Source: Acanthaster planci
Taxonomy: Eukaryota > Echinodermata > Asteroidea > Valvatida > Acanthasteridae
DNA: 64,000 nucleotides
Reading direction: 5' to 3'
Assembly: GCF_001949145.1 (NCBI RefSeq)
Contig: NW_019091379.1
Coordinates: 1,492,765-1,556,764 of the forward strand
Positions 26,889 through 37,996 of the stretch are shown here, one piece after another; position 1 is the stretch's first letter; each line of letters opens with the position of its first letter. Position numbers and translations under genes: made by a program. The notes under the pieces are model-generated. The model saw only the letters and a program-made list of their open reading frames with translations. It had not been told where the DNA came from and searched no databases.

Positions 26889-27326
26889 GGAAAGAGTTCC
26901 ATATACGACAACTCTTGATGCTCTATGCACAAACCTATTTGTCTGAAAAAACCTACATGTGTTATCTAAGTAATTGTATGGGAATTTTCCCAGCTAAATT
27001 TCACTTTTTAGCTCTACAGTCCTTGTACTCGGAGACGTCCCTTTATTCAAAGACAAAATCAGTCCCCAGTGTTTTCCAAGTAGGCTAGGCCTACCCCCAG
27101 AACTGTGGGGCCTGACGTCTGCTCCTCGTGGAAGAGACCCCACACTTCTGGGGTTTGTGGGAGAGGAGCGGACGTCAGACCCCACCGTTCTGGAGGTAGG
27201 CTAGGCCTAGTAAATGCTTCAGAATTTTCTTAGCTAAATTTTGCTTTTTAGGGCATGTTATCACTTTCTTGTGGCTGTTTTAAGGGAAAATTAGTGTTGT
27301 CCGTAGGCTTATATAGAACTCTTTCC
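26889..27326. mobile_element. MITE-type element with perfect 8-bp target duplication
   Basis: The ends read GGAAAGAGTTCCATATACGA and, inverted, GGAAAGAGTTCTATATAAGC. The 8 bases GACCTCAG occur directly on both sides (26881-26888 and 27327-27334), a perfect target site duplication. The 438-bp body contains a nested hairpin (27085-27210) and no transposase. An 8-bp duplication fits hAT, P or Merlin superfamilies; the GG ends are more like Merlin than hAT, but this is not decided. A related copy lies at 28577-28803. Confidence 0.8.
27085..27210. repeat. Long hairpin nested in the element at 26889
   Basis: The left arm (CTAGGCCTACCCCCAGAACT, then GTGGGGCCTGACGTCTGCTCCTC) pairs with the right arm (GAGGAGCGGACGTCAGACCC, then CACCGTTCTGGAGGTAGG). 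The stem is about 45 bp with a 35-bp centre. It is much more GC-rich than its host element, which suggests a later insertion. Confidence 0.8.
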
Positions 27327-27408
27327 GACCTCAGCTCAGAGGCACTTACATGTACCCCTGCCCCCTCCTCATTATGACTTTCAGGGTTCTGCCCAGGATG
27401 GTTTTAGT

Positions 27409-27701
27409 NNNNNNNNNNNNNNNNNNNNNNNNNNNNNNNNNNNNNNNNNNNNNNNNNNNNNNNNNNNNNNNNNNNNNNNNNNNNNNNNNNNNNNNNNNNN
27501 NNNNNNNNNNNNNNNNNNNNNNNNNNNNNNNNNNNNNNNNNNNNNNNNNNNNNNNNNNNNNNNNNNNNNNNNNNNNNNNNNNNNNNNNNNNNNNNNNNNN
27601 NNNNNNNNNNNNNNNNNNNNNNNNNNNNNNNNNNNNNNNNNNNNNNNNNNNNNNNNNNNNNNNNNNNNNNNNNNNNNNNNNNNNNNNNNNNNNNNNNNNN
27701 N
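27409..27701. other. Assembly gap (293 N)
   Basis: A run of N between COX14 and IQCB1. It could hide the COX14 non-coding first exon but does not interrupt any gene called here. Confidence 0.99.
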
Positions 27702-27802
27702 GGCAGCGGCAGATCCCTGGACTTTTACACCATTGTGAAGGCATTAGATTCATGGGTGTCTTTAATTACTTTTAGTTTGTCAGTATCAGGCAAACCTACA
27801 TG

Positions 27803-27854
27803 GTATAGTCGCCAGGTCCCTTATTTCGCCAAATTAGGGACCTGGTAACTATAC
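27803..27854. repeat. Hairpin of the 'GCCAGG..CCTAATTT' family
   Basis: GTATAGTCGCCAGGTCCCTT pairs with AGGGACCTGGTAACTATAC across a short CGCC loop. This is the smallest member of the family at 22461 and 22728: just the two terminal arms back to back. Confidence 0.8.
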
Positions 27855-27954
27855 GACATATACTGTCATGCACATTAGGTCTGCCTAACAAACATGCATG
27901 ATATGTCATGCCTAACGTAAATAAAATGTGAATGACGTGACATAATTCAATTAA

Positions 27955-28339
27955 TTGCGGCGCCCATCGTGCCTATTCTGCATGAATCTTCGAGACGCAC
28001 ATATTTGTACATGCATACTTAGGATATCTTTCATGGAACCTGTCAAAGGCACTGATACCTACGCACACAACTCTTCCTTGCTCTATGATCTAACGTTATG
28101 CTTTTCGTTAAATCTCAAGCTTCGCTTCGTATCGGTGACCGTAGCAATCAACTTGATGATAAAGTTCACGCTTTCACACCTCAGTGCGCATGTGGTGATG
28201 ATGTAATCACCTTTTTCACGATTTGACCTATGGAGGGCGCTGTTGACCGCGAATTCCAGAGAGCTCGAGATCACGAATTGATCATCGTACCAAGTAGATT
28301 TCCCGTTTCTTTTGGTCAGTATTTCATTCCCTTACAAAA
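27955..28339 (+). promoter_or_regulatory. Presumed IQCB1 5' UTR / promoter
   Basis: This non-coding sequence sits directly before the IQCB1 ATG. The start context is ACAAAAATGAG. The stretch has more CpG dinucleotides than the surrounding introns (for example 27958-27970, 28124-28137, 28249-28273). It may be shared with COX14, which is transcribed away from it. No TATA box is evident. Confidence 0.35.
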
Positions 28340-31300
28340 ATGAGTGGAGCTGACACACTTGAGGACAGGCGAGTAGAGGATCTTGCTCATCAGGTTACAG
28401 AAACTTCAGATAAAAACGTTCCAATTCTGCTGCTTGCAATCCAAGGTTAGGCCCTATAGCGCGTGATGTACATGTACACACGTCACTTAGGCATCGCACG
28501 TGTGATCATACTTTGATGTACGTATCCGTAGGCCCAATTTCCAGTCTGTCAGTCACGTCATGTTAAAACTAATATAGGAAACATTTCCATATACGGACGC
28601 CACTTGACACTCTGTATACAAACCCTATGAGACTGGGCTGAAAAAATCAAAGTGTTTTCTCAGTAAACGACTTGGTATTTTCCCTCCTAAATTACGTAGG
28701 CCTAAATTTAACTTCAGGACATGGTTTGGCTTTCTTATGCATGTTATGGCTATTAATGTTGCTGTAGGGAGGAATTACTGGCGTCTGTATATGGAACTCT
28801 TCCCCAAATATAAGAAAACTGGTATAAGTTGGATTATGGCCTCAAACATTGAAGCTGTAATACACTGCATCAAGTCATGGTAATTTGGCGAAGATTTTGT
28901 CATCCTGGTCATAACTTTTATAAGCATGCTAAGCAAGGCAGTGGCGTGAGGTTTTGGTTTTGCTCAGTTTTTATGGGATGGGATGTTTACAGTTTGTGTT
29001 TTCCTTTTCATGTGATTCAAATTTTGTTTTAACCTTTATGTGTTATGTTTTTCTTTTGGTTTTAGTTGTTTTCTTGTTTTTGTTCCGGCAGCAGCTCTGC
29101 ATCTGGTAGCAGTCCTTGATTTCATGAGAATCAGCAGCAACAACACTGTCAAGCATGCATTAATTGTTTGGAATTGGTTCTCTGCCCTTATCTATCTCAA
29201 GAAATCTTTTTAAACCATGAACTCCCGATAAGCGAAATTATGCTGTTTTGAGAAGTACATGTGTGTGCGTATAAGACTGACATTTTCCCTGGGAAAAAAA
29301 AGGATGATAAATGAAAAAGCAGTCGCTGCCAGGGATTGAATCCATGATCTGGATTCTTCCTTGTCAGCATCCCTTTAGTCCAAGCCCATGGAAGCACCTA
29401 AGTCAACTGGAGATTAAATTCCAATGACATTACTCCAGATGACACCAACCGGTTGTTGACCATCGTGAACTCGAAAGCTGGAACTCACCCCAGAGACAGA
29501 GTCGCCATCCCAAATAATTGATGTTAATTTACATGTACATAGTTTGGGCATAGCAACACGTACATGTAATGTAAGGTCCGTGACCGTGGGTCTGTGGAAT
29601 CATTCAACTTTTTATTCTCATTCTCAGACATTTTGGACAGCGTCATTCCTGGGTCTCAGCGAGCGGCCAAAGTCAAGAAAGACATCTGGCAGTTTGACCT
29701 TCTGCAGAGCGTCCTCCTGGCCTTGAGACAAGATTTCTCACTCATCCAGGGCAAATGGAACACTGCGGCTTCCTTGGCCAAGATCCTAGCGTGAGCTCCA
29801 TTGATGGTGCAACAGGGCTGTTATCCTTTAACCATATGCCCTTTTCAAGTGGGGCTGTAGCGTTAACCACTTGCTGCCGGATGGTTTGAAAAATGCAGTG
29901 CACATAATCGGGACTTTTCAAGATTTTCAGTTTTCAAAATTCTTCAAAAATTCATCACTTCAATTAATGGATGTTTACACCCACACAAATTACTGTCTGG
30001 TGGCCACTCTAGTCTGACAGACAAAATCTATTGACGCCTGAGTATTTCAGCCAAGCCTGCAGCCTTGTAAAAAGAGCCCAGATTGTGAGGTGTTATGTAA
30101 CTTTCTTTTGTTCACAAACCTGGCACAGTGCGCTGCTGACCTCTTTTCAATAGGGGCCAGATTAGCATGCAGCGGTGCTGTGTGGCTCATGGCTGCGATG
30201 GTGGAGCCCTTTTGTCCCCGGTGGTAATCCACTTGCTCTCAATGCCCCAAACCATGGTATACCGTTTCAAAACAAGGCTGGATTATCACCACTTTTGAGA
30301 GTGAAAAAATGTCGGTAATTCCCAGCAGCCTGGTCTTTTGTTCCGAGTACGGTCTTCTGTTACAAGGCCCGGTTCCCTTTGTCCGAGTTCAGAGACCCCG
30401 GCCACGCATATAAACACACGGTGCCCGAAACCGGAGTCCCAGGCGGCAAGTGGTTAAGGGTTTCTTGTATGCAAACAGTCTGTGTTTTTGTTGGTATTAC
30501 ACTGTACCCATGCATACCATGAAAGTAACCAACCAGAAGGAAAGTATCAAATGTGAATTTTTTTGTTTTCCCAGGCATTGTGCTGTTGGCCTTGAACCCA
30601 CCGACACCTATGAGTACAATGCCATCTTCCTCCCTGAAGCCTCAGAGCGGCTGCTCATCTTGGCCCGCAACGTCCAATTCCGCTACATGAAGATCCCGGA
30701 GAAGACGTTGACCTTGAAGGACGACCTGATCAAGGACTTTCAGGAAGTCATTGAAGCCTTACAGTGGCTTATCAGCGGTCACGTCTTCCTCACAATGCAC
30801 GGTAGCAATCCACTCATATTCCTCGCATCTCGTTTGATAATATGTTTTTTTTTCATTTTGAAGAAAACAGTATTATTTCCCTACAGATGTACTAATCTGG
30901 TGATGCATATTGGTAAAGTCATACATGTATGTCTCTCATAGCCAAAATTAATGGAAAATGCGCAGCCAAACAGTCTCTCTTTTTATTTCAGTTCTCAGAT
31001 CAAATTACCTGCTTCAGATGCTGATAACCGACGACAAAGAGACTGCCATTGTCATTCTGGGATTGTTCCAGAATGCAGTTCGAGTCAACCCGTAAGTTTG
31101 CTCCCACACTATATGCCCTGTCGGTCTTTTCAGCACAGAAGATTTTTAAAGTCCTAATCTCGTTGTGTAAGGTTCAGACCACTGGTCAGTGGTGTGGCCC
31201 AGTGGTTCTGGTATTTAACTCACTTGTGACAATAGGTGGGTTCGAACCACACAGGTTTCAGGGTGCCAGTGTTTCTTGGGCAAGGCAACCACAATTGCCT

Positions 31301-34300
31301 CACTCCTGCAGGAGTATAAGTGGTTCCCTGGAGATCAAATTGGACTAATCTAACGGCTCAGTGAGCAGTGGTAATAGTGAAGAGGTTTGAGACTTTGGTG
31401 ATCAAGCGCTTCTTGTATGTGTTCAATCAAGCGTACGAGCCAGTGTTTAAAGTGACTGTTAAGGGTAACCTTTTCATACAATGTATCACCATGTTTCATC
31501 TATATTCATGATTGAGAACGTCGTAAACAAATACTTAGTGATTCAGATTTCATATCCAGATGCCGCATGGTGGCGCATCAGCGTTACTAATATATTTCTG
31601 TTTTGTTACACCCATGTTGTCACGGTGTCTAACTGTAATCGATGCTCATTCCATCCCCGTTTCCTAGAGTGGTATTGCAGACGCTGGATGAGAAGGTGGT
31701 TCATAGTCTGTTGGATGAGGTCATCTATAAGCTGTCTGCGTTCACCGAAGCAGAGGTTGGCGCAGCTGCAACAAGGACTCTGGTCAACATTGCCGATGTG
31801 CACCAGCCACTCATCAGACTGCTCTACACCAGATACAAGTAAGGAAAATCAGCACATTCCAACCTTGAACAAAAGGCAGTACCTTTTTCTCAAAATGTAC
31901 TTCAGAATTTCGGTTAATGTTGTGTAGAAGAAATACAGGAAATAGAGTTGATTAATCTGTAGTTGTGACCCGTGTACAACAGCAGACGAGGTCAATTATG
32001 TGTCTCCAAAACCTCTTCAATTGTGTTCCGATGTGGAGTACTGAAGTGTCAGAGCCACAAATGTGCATGTAGATTAAGATAACTGGTGGGTGTGCAGAGT
32101 GCCTCTGTCGGACCATGTACCAAAGTGAGGAGTTGAGGTGGAAAGTCGGGGTGGAAGGGATCGGGGAAGTCATGAGAAGAAGTAAACTGAGGAGGCATGG
32201 TTGCGTGGAGCGGAAGGAGGACACCAACTGGGTCAAGAAATCTACGAGATAGGAGGTGGAGGGGTCCAGACCAGTCGGCCGACTGCGCAAGACCTGGTAG
32301 GAGACCGTGTCTGCTGACATGCGACTGCTGGGTGTGAGTGCAGAAGACGTGAGGGACATGACTAGATGGAGGGCCATCATAGGAGCCGAGTCCGACCCAG
32401 TTTGGCCTCAAAAACCGATGATGAATACCTATGGAATTCTACATGTAGATCAAAGAATGGCTTGATATAAATTCAGAGACCATGAAGAGAGGCACTGAAA
32501 TATTTGGAGCGGTGGGTGTAGAATGAGGGCATTATAGGCCTTAGGTTGTCACTTTTCACTCATATTTTTGTACTCTAACAACATTCCTGTGCTGTGTAGT
32601 GGTTTCACCACCTTCCAACGAGATCTGCCTGAAGGCAGGATTTTTCAGGGTTGACAATAGAGCCTAGGCACAATATGTTTACATGGAGTCACAAGGCCAA
32701 AGACAGTACCTCAAGAAACGTGTTCTTCTTTAACCTTAACATTAAGAGATTTTGGAGGATTCAGGAATTGCTCTTAGGAATATACCTCCATAGTCAGGTT
32801 GAGTGTTTGTGTATGACTTGCATCTTGCAGGGGTCTGAGGCCACTTTTGAGCAGATGGACCGGCAAAGGATTTGGTCGCGACTTGAAGAAGCTTCTGGCT
32901 CTGTTAGATGCTGGGTCGACCCAGCAGGCAGAGCTGCAGGTGAGATCATAGGTCAAAAGTAAGTTGTCCTCTGCAGTAGAAAACTATGAACCAGGAAAGA
33001 GTGCGAATTCAGGGTAACAAGCTGATGTTTCCCGGAAGAGTATTTTGTGCGTTACTGTCAGGTATAGACAATTTTGGAAATTGTTTTCTGTTTGTTATAG
33101 TTACCTCCTTATTGTGCTAAGTTTGACATCAAACCCAATTTCAGTAGGAGATCTTGAGATGCTTGGTGGTGGCAATATACTGGTTCCCCTGTAACCGGAC
33201 AACCATTTTTTGTGTCACATTTGACGTGATATGCGCTTGCTTCAACGTGACATTAACAATAGTAGGACTGGTATGTTTGCCCCCAGCAAGTGCCTCAAAT
33301 GTCTCCTATTTATCATATTACCAAAAACGCATCAGTAATGTCGATTTTCAGTGTGTATTGTATCCCAGTATTTCTCGAGGGCAAAAAGTCACCATCGTGT
33401 TGCAATAAACTAAACTTCAGCAGGAAGGTCACATCGTGTTTAATACTTGCAATACAAGTTACCATGCGTTTTGAGCCTGGTGGACTTGCAGTGAGATAAG
33501 AACTAACAAGACCAGAGCAATGCCTGCCTTGGGCGTTGACCAGCGTGGTTTAGCACTGAGTTCCTACTGTCACCCTGCACAATACAGAGATTACATCGAG
33601 CAGCCCGGACTGTCCAGGCAGTATGGAGAGGATTCCAGACGCGCAAGCAACTAAAGAAAGCAAACAAGGCATTTACCAGACTGCAGAAGAGCTTCAGGTA
33701 AGAAGAAATGATCAACAAAAGGCAGCGATCAGACTTAGGCTCCATTACTGAGGGCCATCCTTCACACACTCAGGTGTTATATATGAAACATTCCTCTCCA
33801 ACAGTAGGGTGTCATAATTTCATTCGCTAACAGATTGCACATTCCATCTACTCGGCTTTGGCTCTTGGAAGGTAACATCCAATCTGTCACTTCATACAAG
33901 AGCATTGAACATTCATTGTATGATTATGCAATTGATTACAGGTTATAATCAGCGCATATCTAAAGCATTATATATATTTATATTGATATTTACAAGTGTG
34001 TTCAAATGTGCTGTGCAGTGAAGGTGTGAAAGTATGGTATGGTCAAGCAGAAGGCACACAAGGGTGCCTCAGGCAGCCGACAAATGACCCACAACTGCCT
34101 ACGCAGCACAGCCAGAGACATAAGTGTTAATAGTTTTCCAGGGGGGGTGTAGAAGGGGGGGACTGGAGAACCCTCACAGCTCAGGAGAAAACCAGCAAAG
34201 AACTCTGCCTTTACATATGGCAGTGGGAACTGAACTCAGAATCATAGTGCAGGGGTGTGAGAGTTCAGCTTTTTAGCTGATTTCAGCTTGTTTTGTTTAG

Positions 34301-37300
34301 ATGTTGACCCTGAATTTCAGCTTTTTTGTGCACCTGCTGTGTACAAAGAAATGGGGACTTCTTACATTTCAGCTTGTTGATAGCTGTCTTCAGCTTCAAT
34401 TTAAGTGGCCACTCACACCCCTGATAGTGGCAAGAGGTGAGTGCTTTGAGCGCCAGCCACCCTATGCCATTTGTGATTACAGTTCCCTGGATGGTTTTTC
34501 TTGTGTCAAGATTGTTCTCAGGGGAATCAATTGATATGATTGTTTTGTGCACCTCAACCTCCAGAGAGAAGCAAGCACAGCGCGACCAACAGGTGGAGAA
34601 GGAACGGGAGAGGAGGGAGCTCCAGCATCAGCTGTTGGTGTCCAGGAGGCAAGCCATCCGACAGACCAGACAGAAACAACTGGACATGATCGCTGCCATG
34701 GCTCCAGGTAAGCTGGATACTGACGGCTTTCACACAAGTGAAAATCCGGTACACCGGTTACTACTAGTCCGCAGTCAACGTGTTTAAGTGGACAAAGCAG
34801 ACAGGGTGATGAAGATGTGAGTTGTAGCAGACAGGTGAACTGAGTAAGTTGCTGAAGTGGTAATTTAGACTCGGGGACACACTTGATAGCTGGACACCTT
34901 TAATTGTAAAAGGCACAGTAGACAACTGAACAGGGCAATTAGGTAGAAGCAGTGCACTGATGGACACCATGGAACAGCAAGCTAAGGTCAAGTCCAATGA
35001 TGCACTTGTCAAAGAGGCCACACTCTCCAAGCAGGCACTCGACTTTGTAGTTCTTTCCTTTTCTTGTGCTTGCCCATCAGGCAAAGTGGACCGGTATTTG
35101 CAGATGTCTCAGATTGCAGCCGCCGTGAAGCTACAGGCTCGGTGGCGAGGGATCCTGGAGCGACGTAAGCTGGGTCTGCGCAAGGCCACAGCCCAGCAGG
35201 TCAGAGCGGCCATCACCATCCAGAGAGTGGTAAGTCACCATGCGTAACGGAGGTAGGACGAATGCCCGTGGGCAAGTTTGAACTGTTTTGCTGCCTGTAA
35301 AGTATGGGACTTTGCACAATTAAAATCTTCATCACACTAACAAAAAACACCGAAGGTCCACTTTTATTGCGTATTTGAAATACTTCTGAGGTGTTTCAAC
35401 TTTGTGTTTCCTGAAATGGAATATTGTACAGAGTGTATGACATTGTTCTGTTCTTATTTTTGGGGGGTTAGGTCCGCCGATTCTTGAAGAAATTGGAGGA
35501 AAAGAAAAGGGAGCCGTTATTGTTTCGACCCCCACCTGGCCTGACGGAGGAACGAAGAGTCGATCTGCAGAGAACTATTGACCAGCATCGAGAGGCACAT
35601 CCGGTAAACAGAAAACAAGGAATCGTGCTTAGAAGTGATCAGGTCATGGTCACTCTAAGATCAAGAGAATCTTTAGGTTTGGAAGTTGCCAATGTCACAT
35701 AGCCACACGTTTTTGAGAAAGATCAGAGACTGACCAAATATCTGGCATACTAGTTCCGTTGTTTTGGGGACCATGCACGTGTAACAAAAGATATTGCCTG
35801 AATTAGATTGTTGTAAGAACACTTGAAAGTTCCACAACTCGCACATGGAGGCATTTGGCCTAGTGGTTAGGGTTTGTAGTTTCTGATGATAGGGTCAGGG
35901 GTTCGAATCCAGCTAATGGCAGCATGTTATGATCCTGGGCAAGTCACTTTAACCCTGTGTGCCTCTCTGTACTCAGAAGTAAATGGGTACCTGTGAGGGT
36001 CGACACGGTTATGTTTAGCTGTTTGCGCCAAAATGGCAGCACTGGGCTAGTATACTCCCAGGGGAGCTGAGATGGTTTCAGGAATGTTCATAGATGTGTG
36101 AGCCCAATGTGCAGGGATAATAATGGCACTTTGAAACGTCGTGGAATGCGCATTACAAATGTTGTAATTATTATTATTCCATTTCACTCAAACTTAGTGT
36201 GTGAAAGTGTCTCGCAATATGACTATTTTCACCACCGTGTGGGACATAAACTGTTTTATGATCTGTTCATCAAGGTCGTTTTAATCGGCATGTTGCTGCT
36301 TTCTGTTCTCTCAAACCCAGAGCACCAAGATTGAATCCTGCACGGTGTAGTGTAAGACTAATGCTAAAGCTCTGATCCTTTACAGTATAAAGTGGTCCAA
36401 TCATTACTTGCTTCCACAAGCAAACCAACTTTCATTTCCTTGATCTCCTTCAGCCCAAGCAGCTGAGCTACCAGCTGCAGCAGGAGCTTCATAACGAAGC
36501 CCAAGAGATGCTGGGTCGATACCTGAGCGTCCGCATGGCTCATCGGAAGAGCTACCAAAGGAGGGAAGCACTCCTGGCCTCGCTGGAGACAGACGCTGAC
36601 CTGCTCAGTGGTAAGGGAACCGGAATGCCGTTTGCCGTGGCCAGTCAATGACAGCTGTTTTACCGATAATTTTCAGACGATGGCAGAACATTGTCCACTT
36701 GAACAAATTCATTCTTGCAATCCAGCAGTGGCTGGCAAGGTCAGCGTCTGAGGCCGTTTGGCCTTGGAGAGTGAAGGCTGGGGCTCAGTTCTTTCCAGCA
36801 AATGGGCCATCAAGCCCAGTGGAGGGTAAAAACAGCTGGACGGAAAACTTTAAACCTTTAAAAATATCGCAAAAAGTACACATAGTGTTGTAGGTCAGAC
36901 CTTAAGACCATCACATGACCAACACGAGATATCCAGTCAGAATTCACATCGGAAACTATATGTATTTAAAATGGTGAATTGCAGCAAAAGCATGCCTTGT
37001 CACCGTTCACCCAGTCGTCTGGTCTTGTATTCATTGTGACAAAACTGATCTGTAGTTGTTGATTTTGAAACAATTACATGTACACGTAAAGTAGCCAGAG
37101 ATGGAAGGCCCCCAAATCCTCCTTTTGTCAAAGCTCATACTTCTGTTTATGAATAAGCCAGACACATGTCGACCAGAAGAAAATGAAAACTTTTTAATCC
37201 TTTTTTTTTTTCCAATGTTGGATCACTCTAGATGCGCCAAAGCTGTGTGACCTGACAGATCGTGACATCCACAAGTTCACCAGTCACTCGGCCCCCATTG

Positions 37301-37428
37301 CCACCAAAGCTCTGGCCAATCACAAGGAGCAGATGGTGATGCTGCGTCAGCCGTGGTGGAAGAAACTCAACGCTGATGAGAGAACGGACGAGGAAGCTGA
37401 GCAAGACTACGACTCCAACATTTTATGA
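28340..37428 (+). CDS. IQCB1: IQ calmodulin-binding motif protein 1 / nephrocystin-5 (12 coding exons)
   Basis: IQCB1 (NPHP5) is a centrosomal and ciliary transition-zone protein that binds calmodulin and CEP290; loss in humans causes Senior-Loken syndrome. Exons: 28340-28445, 29628-29790, 30575-30801, 30992-31091, 31668-31838, 32831-32939, 33588-33697, 34565-34707, 35081-35229, 35472-35603, 36454-36610, 37232-37428. All have GT-AG junctions and join in frame to 1764 nt (587 aa; human 598). The N-terminal helical half carries HCAVGLEPTD and DEVIYKL, matching human HCCVGLEPG and DEVIFKL. IQ-type motifs lie at about 297-316 (VQAVWRGFQTRKQLKK), 388-407 (VKLQARWRGILERRK) and 418-437 (ITIQRVVRRFLKK), with a coiled-coil-like Glu/Arg/Gln stretch between (exon 8). 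The C-terminus keeps PWWKKL. ATTAAA at 37508-37513 is a likely poly(A) signal. Introns host a dead retrotransposon, SINEs and DNA-transposon copies. Confidence 0.96.
28577..28803. mobile_element. Second copy of the 8-bp-TSD MITE family
   Basis: The left arm CCATATACGGACGCCA (28587) is mirrored by TGGCGTCTGTATATGGAACT (28779-28798, running on to CTTCC). The interior shares GACTTGGTATTTTCCCTCCT and GGCTGAAAAAA blocks with the copies at 23681 and 26889. Flanks CTAATATA and CCAAATAT may be a decayed duplication. It lies in IQCB1 intron 1. Confidence 0.65.
29325..29400 (-). repeat. tRNA-derived SINE remnant in IQCB1 intron 1
   Basis: On the minus strand a GGATTCAATCCCTGGCAGCG T-arm-like segment follows a CATGGGCTTGGACTAAAGGG A-box-like segment at tRNA spacing, with an enlarged variable region as in class II tRNAs. 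Pairing is too poor for a functional tRNA. Confidence 0.4.
29867..30453. mobile_element. Non-autonomous TTAA (piggyBac-type) DNA transposon, copy 2
   Basis: The element is bounded on both sides by TTAA (29863-29866 and 30454-30457). It begins CCACTTGCTGCCGGATG and ends CCCAGGCGGCAAGTGG, giving an inverted repeat CCACTTGC(T/C)GCC. It is 587 bp, has no transposase frame, and is alignable end to end with the copy at 21014-21581. The TTAA duplication and CC-starting terminus are the signature of the piggyBac superfamily. It lies in IQCB1 intron 2. Confidence 0.88.
31180..31440 (+). mobile_element. tRNA-derived SINE in IQCB1 intron 4
   Basis: An A-box (TGGCCCAGTGG, about 31196) and a B-box (GTGGGTTCGAACCAC, 31236-31250) are spaced as in a tRNA head. 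A non-tRNA body follows with CTTGGGCAAGGCAACCACAA and GATCAAGCGCTTCTTGTATG. This is a typical SINE layout; the 3' end is not sharply defined. Confidence 0.7.
32080..32392 (+). pseudogene. Dead non-LTR retrotransposon, C-terminal tail of the reverse-transcriptase ORF
   Basis: From 32187 the + strand reads LRRHGCVERKEDTNWVKKST, a stop, EVEGSRPVGRLRKTW, a stop, then ETVSADMRLLGVSAEDVRD and MTRWRAII. This is the conserved tail found after reverse transcriptase in many animal non-LTR elements (GHVERxDDxxWVKK...EVEGxRPRGRPRKTW...DMxxLGL...DRxxWRxxI). Two in-frame stops and missing upstream parts show that it is inactive. It sits in IQCB1 intron 5, same strand as the gene. Confidence 0.85.
35855..36178 (+). 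mobile_element. Near full-length tRNA-derived SINE in IQCB1 intron 10
   Basis: The tRNA-like head has A-box TTTGGCCTAGTGGTTAG and B-box GGGGTTCGAATCC. A body follows with GGGCAAGTCACTTTAACCC and AAATGGGTACCTG, then a 3' region GGAATGCGCATTACAAATG ending in an (ATT)n tail (about 36164-36178). Head, body and short-repeat tail make this the best-preserved SINE in the window. Confidence 0.85.
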
Positions 37429-37943
37429 GAAGAAAAAACAAAAAAAAAGGAGATACGCAGCAGGAAAGAAACTGAGTGCAAAGCTGTAGTGAAATTCTCG
37501 ACACATTATTAAATGTTGGCTAACTGTACCGTTGTTCATGCAGATACCTTACGCCTTGCAAACCTTTGCTCAAGACTGTACGTTGCACAATATCGGGATT
37601 CTTGAACAGCCTTGTCTTGTCATTATTTTCATTAGTTAGCCTGTGATCTCGGTAATTTTTTTAAACCGCTTTGTGCCAGGGTGTGTAAACACGATCTAGC
37701 TATCTGTATACTTGGGCACAGATGATGGGGCAAAGTATCTGGCTGACGTGGTCTAATCCCCCATTTCTTTTGTACACATACGCAGAGTCCAAGAAGCCTG
37801 TGGGGGCAAAGCATGTGTTGAACTTGGTTGCTAATGGCCAAAATCGCTCTGTGGGTGTGCCCTGGAGTGTTGGGATATTGGCCTGCGGGTACACCATGGA
37901 ATTAATCTCCTTTTTGAAGAGGTGTGGTTCTTAGAAGAACTGG

Positions 37944-37996
37944 TGAGTGTCAACTCGACATTTCGGCCAGGATATTCTGGCCATCCTCTGGAGTGT
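37944..37996. repeat. Retroelement-like 'ACATTTCGGCC..GGCCATC' fragment
   Basis: ACTCGACATTTCGGCCAGGA then TATTCTGGCCATCCTCTGGA resembles the terminal sequence shared by many animal Penelope-like and related retroelements (GACGTTTCGGCC...GGCCATCTTCAGG). GGCCAGGATATTCTGGCC forms a small hairpin. Only this fragment is present and the assignment is tentative. Confidence 0.3.

Larger units (their letters stand above)
26309..28339. other. COX14-IQCB1 divergent region
   Basis: About 2 kb separates the COX14 5' UTR acceptor from the IQCB1 ATG. It holds a mobile element (26889-27326), an assembly gap (27409-27701), a hairpin (27803-27854) and, at the right end, probable promoter sequence. The COX14 first exon should lie here. 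No protein-coding exon is recognised. Confidence 0.5.

Noticed and set aside
31952-32411. Two long minus-strand frames (120-142 codons) in IQCB1 intron 5
   Set aside because: They lie antisense to the decayed retrotransposon tail and reflect its codon structure; no protein similarity.
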